From: Bacteroidota bacterium
GTDB taxonomy: Bacteria; Bacteroidota; Bacteroidia; Bacteroidales; JAKIYJ01
Length of the DNA: 6,726 nucleotides
Direction: 5' to 3'
Assembly: GCA_022708585.1 (NCBI GenBank)
Contig: JAKIYJ010000082.1
Span: forward strand, 1 to 6,726
Part shown: positions 6,712 through 6,726 of the stretch, one piece after another
Numbering within the stretch: position 1 is the stretch's first letter
Layout: each line of letters opens with the position of its first letter
The notes under the pieces: generated by a model
Told to the model about the DNA's origin: nothing
The model's database searches: none
Seen by the model: only the letters and a program-made list of their open reading frames with translations
Translations under genes and position numbers: made by a program

Positions 6712-6726
6712 CATAATTTGCGTTTA

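Noticed and set aside
1..6726. CRISPR array, tRNA, rRNA or riboswitch
   Set aside because: No regularly spaced repeats, no tRNA-like cloverleaf, and no recognisable rRNA or riboswitch core was seen on reading both strands.

Overview
The window looks like chromosomal DNA of an AT-rich member of the Bacteroidota, probably Bacteroidales-like. Three things support this. The last gene ends in a type IX secretion (T9SS) C-terminal sorting domain. Several genes carry TAnnTTTG-type -7 boxes, the form used by the Bacteroidota housekeeping sigma factor, and lack Shine-Dalgarno sequences. A broken transposase start resembles the DUF4372-type IS4-family elements common in this phylum.

Layout. The left half is on the minus strand. 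It holds ribosomal protein L19 (rplS, 1691-2044) and, further downstream, an OppC/DppC-type peptide ABC transporter permease (123-1364) with an unusually long periplasmic insert. The 326 bp between them hold a remnant of an IS4-family element: a nested stem-loop followed by about 41 codons of a transposase N-terminus, bracketed by 9-bp direct repeats. The first 124 bp form a long imperfect palindrome whose right end overlaps the permease stop codon.

The right half is on the plus strand. A GT4-family glycosyltransferase (2206-3399) and a Wzx-like flippase (3399-4670) overlap by one base (TAATG). They form a small surface-polysaccharide operon: the first extends a lipid-linked glycan at the inner membrane and the second probably flips it. 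After a 77-bp gap with its own promoter-like box comes a 645-residue secreted protein (4748-6685). It has a signal peptide, Asp-box (BNR-like) motifs suggesting a beta-propeller, and a T9SS type A sorting domain. The window ends in a (TTTG)5 microsatellite.

The five main genes belong to familiar families, and I see no convincing new multi-gene system. The less ordinary parts are the terminal palindrome that supplies part of a stop codon, the decayed IS end with a hairpin directly in front of the transposase ATG, the permease insert, and the uncharacterised T9SS propeller protein.
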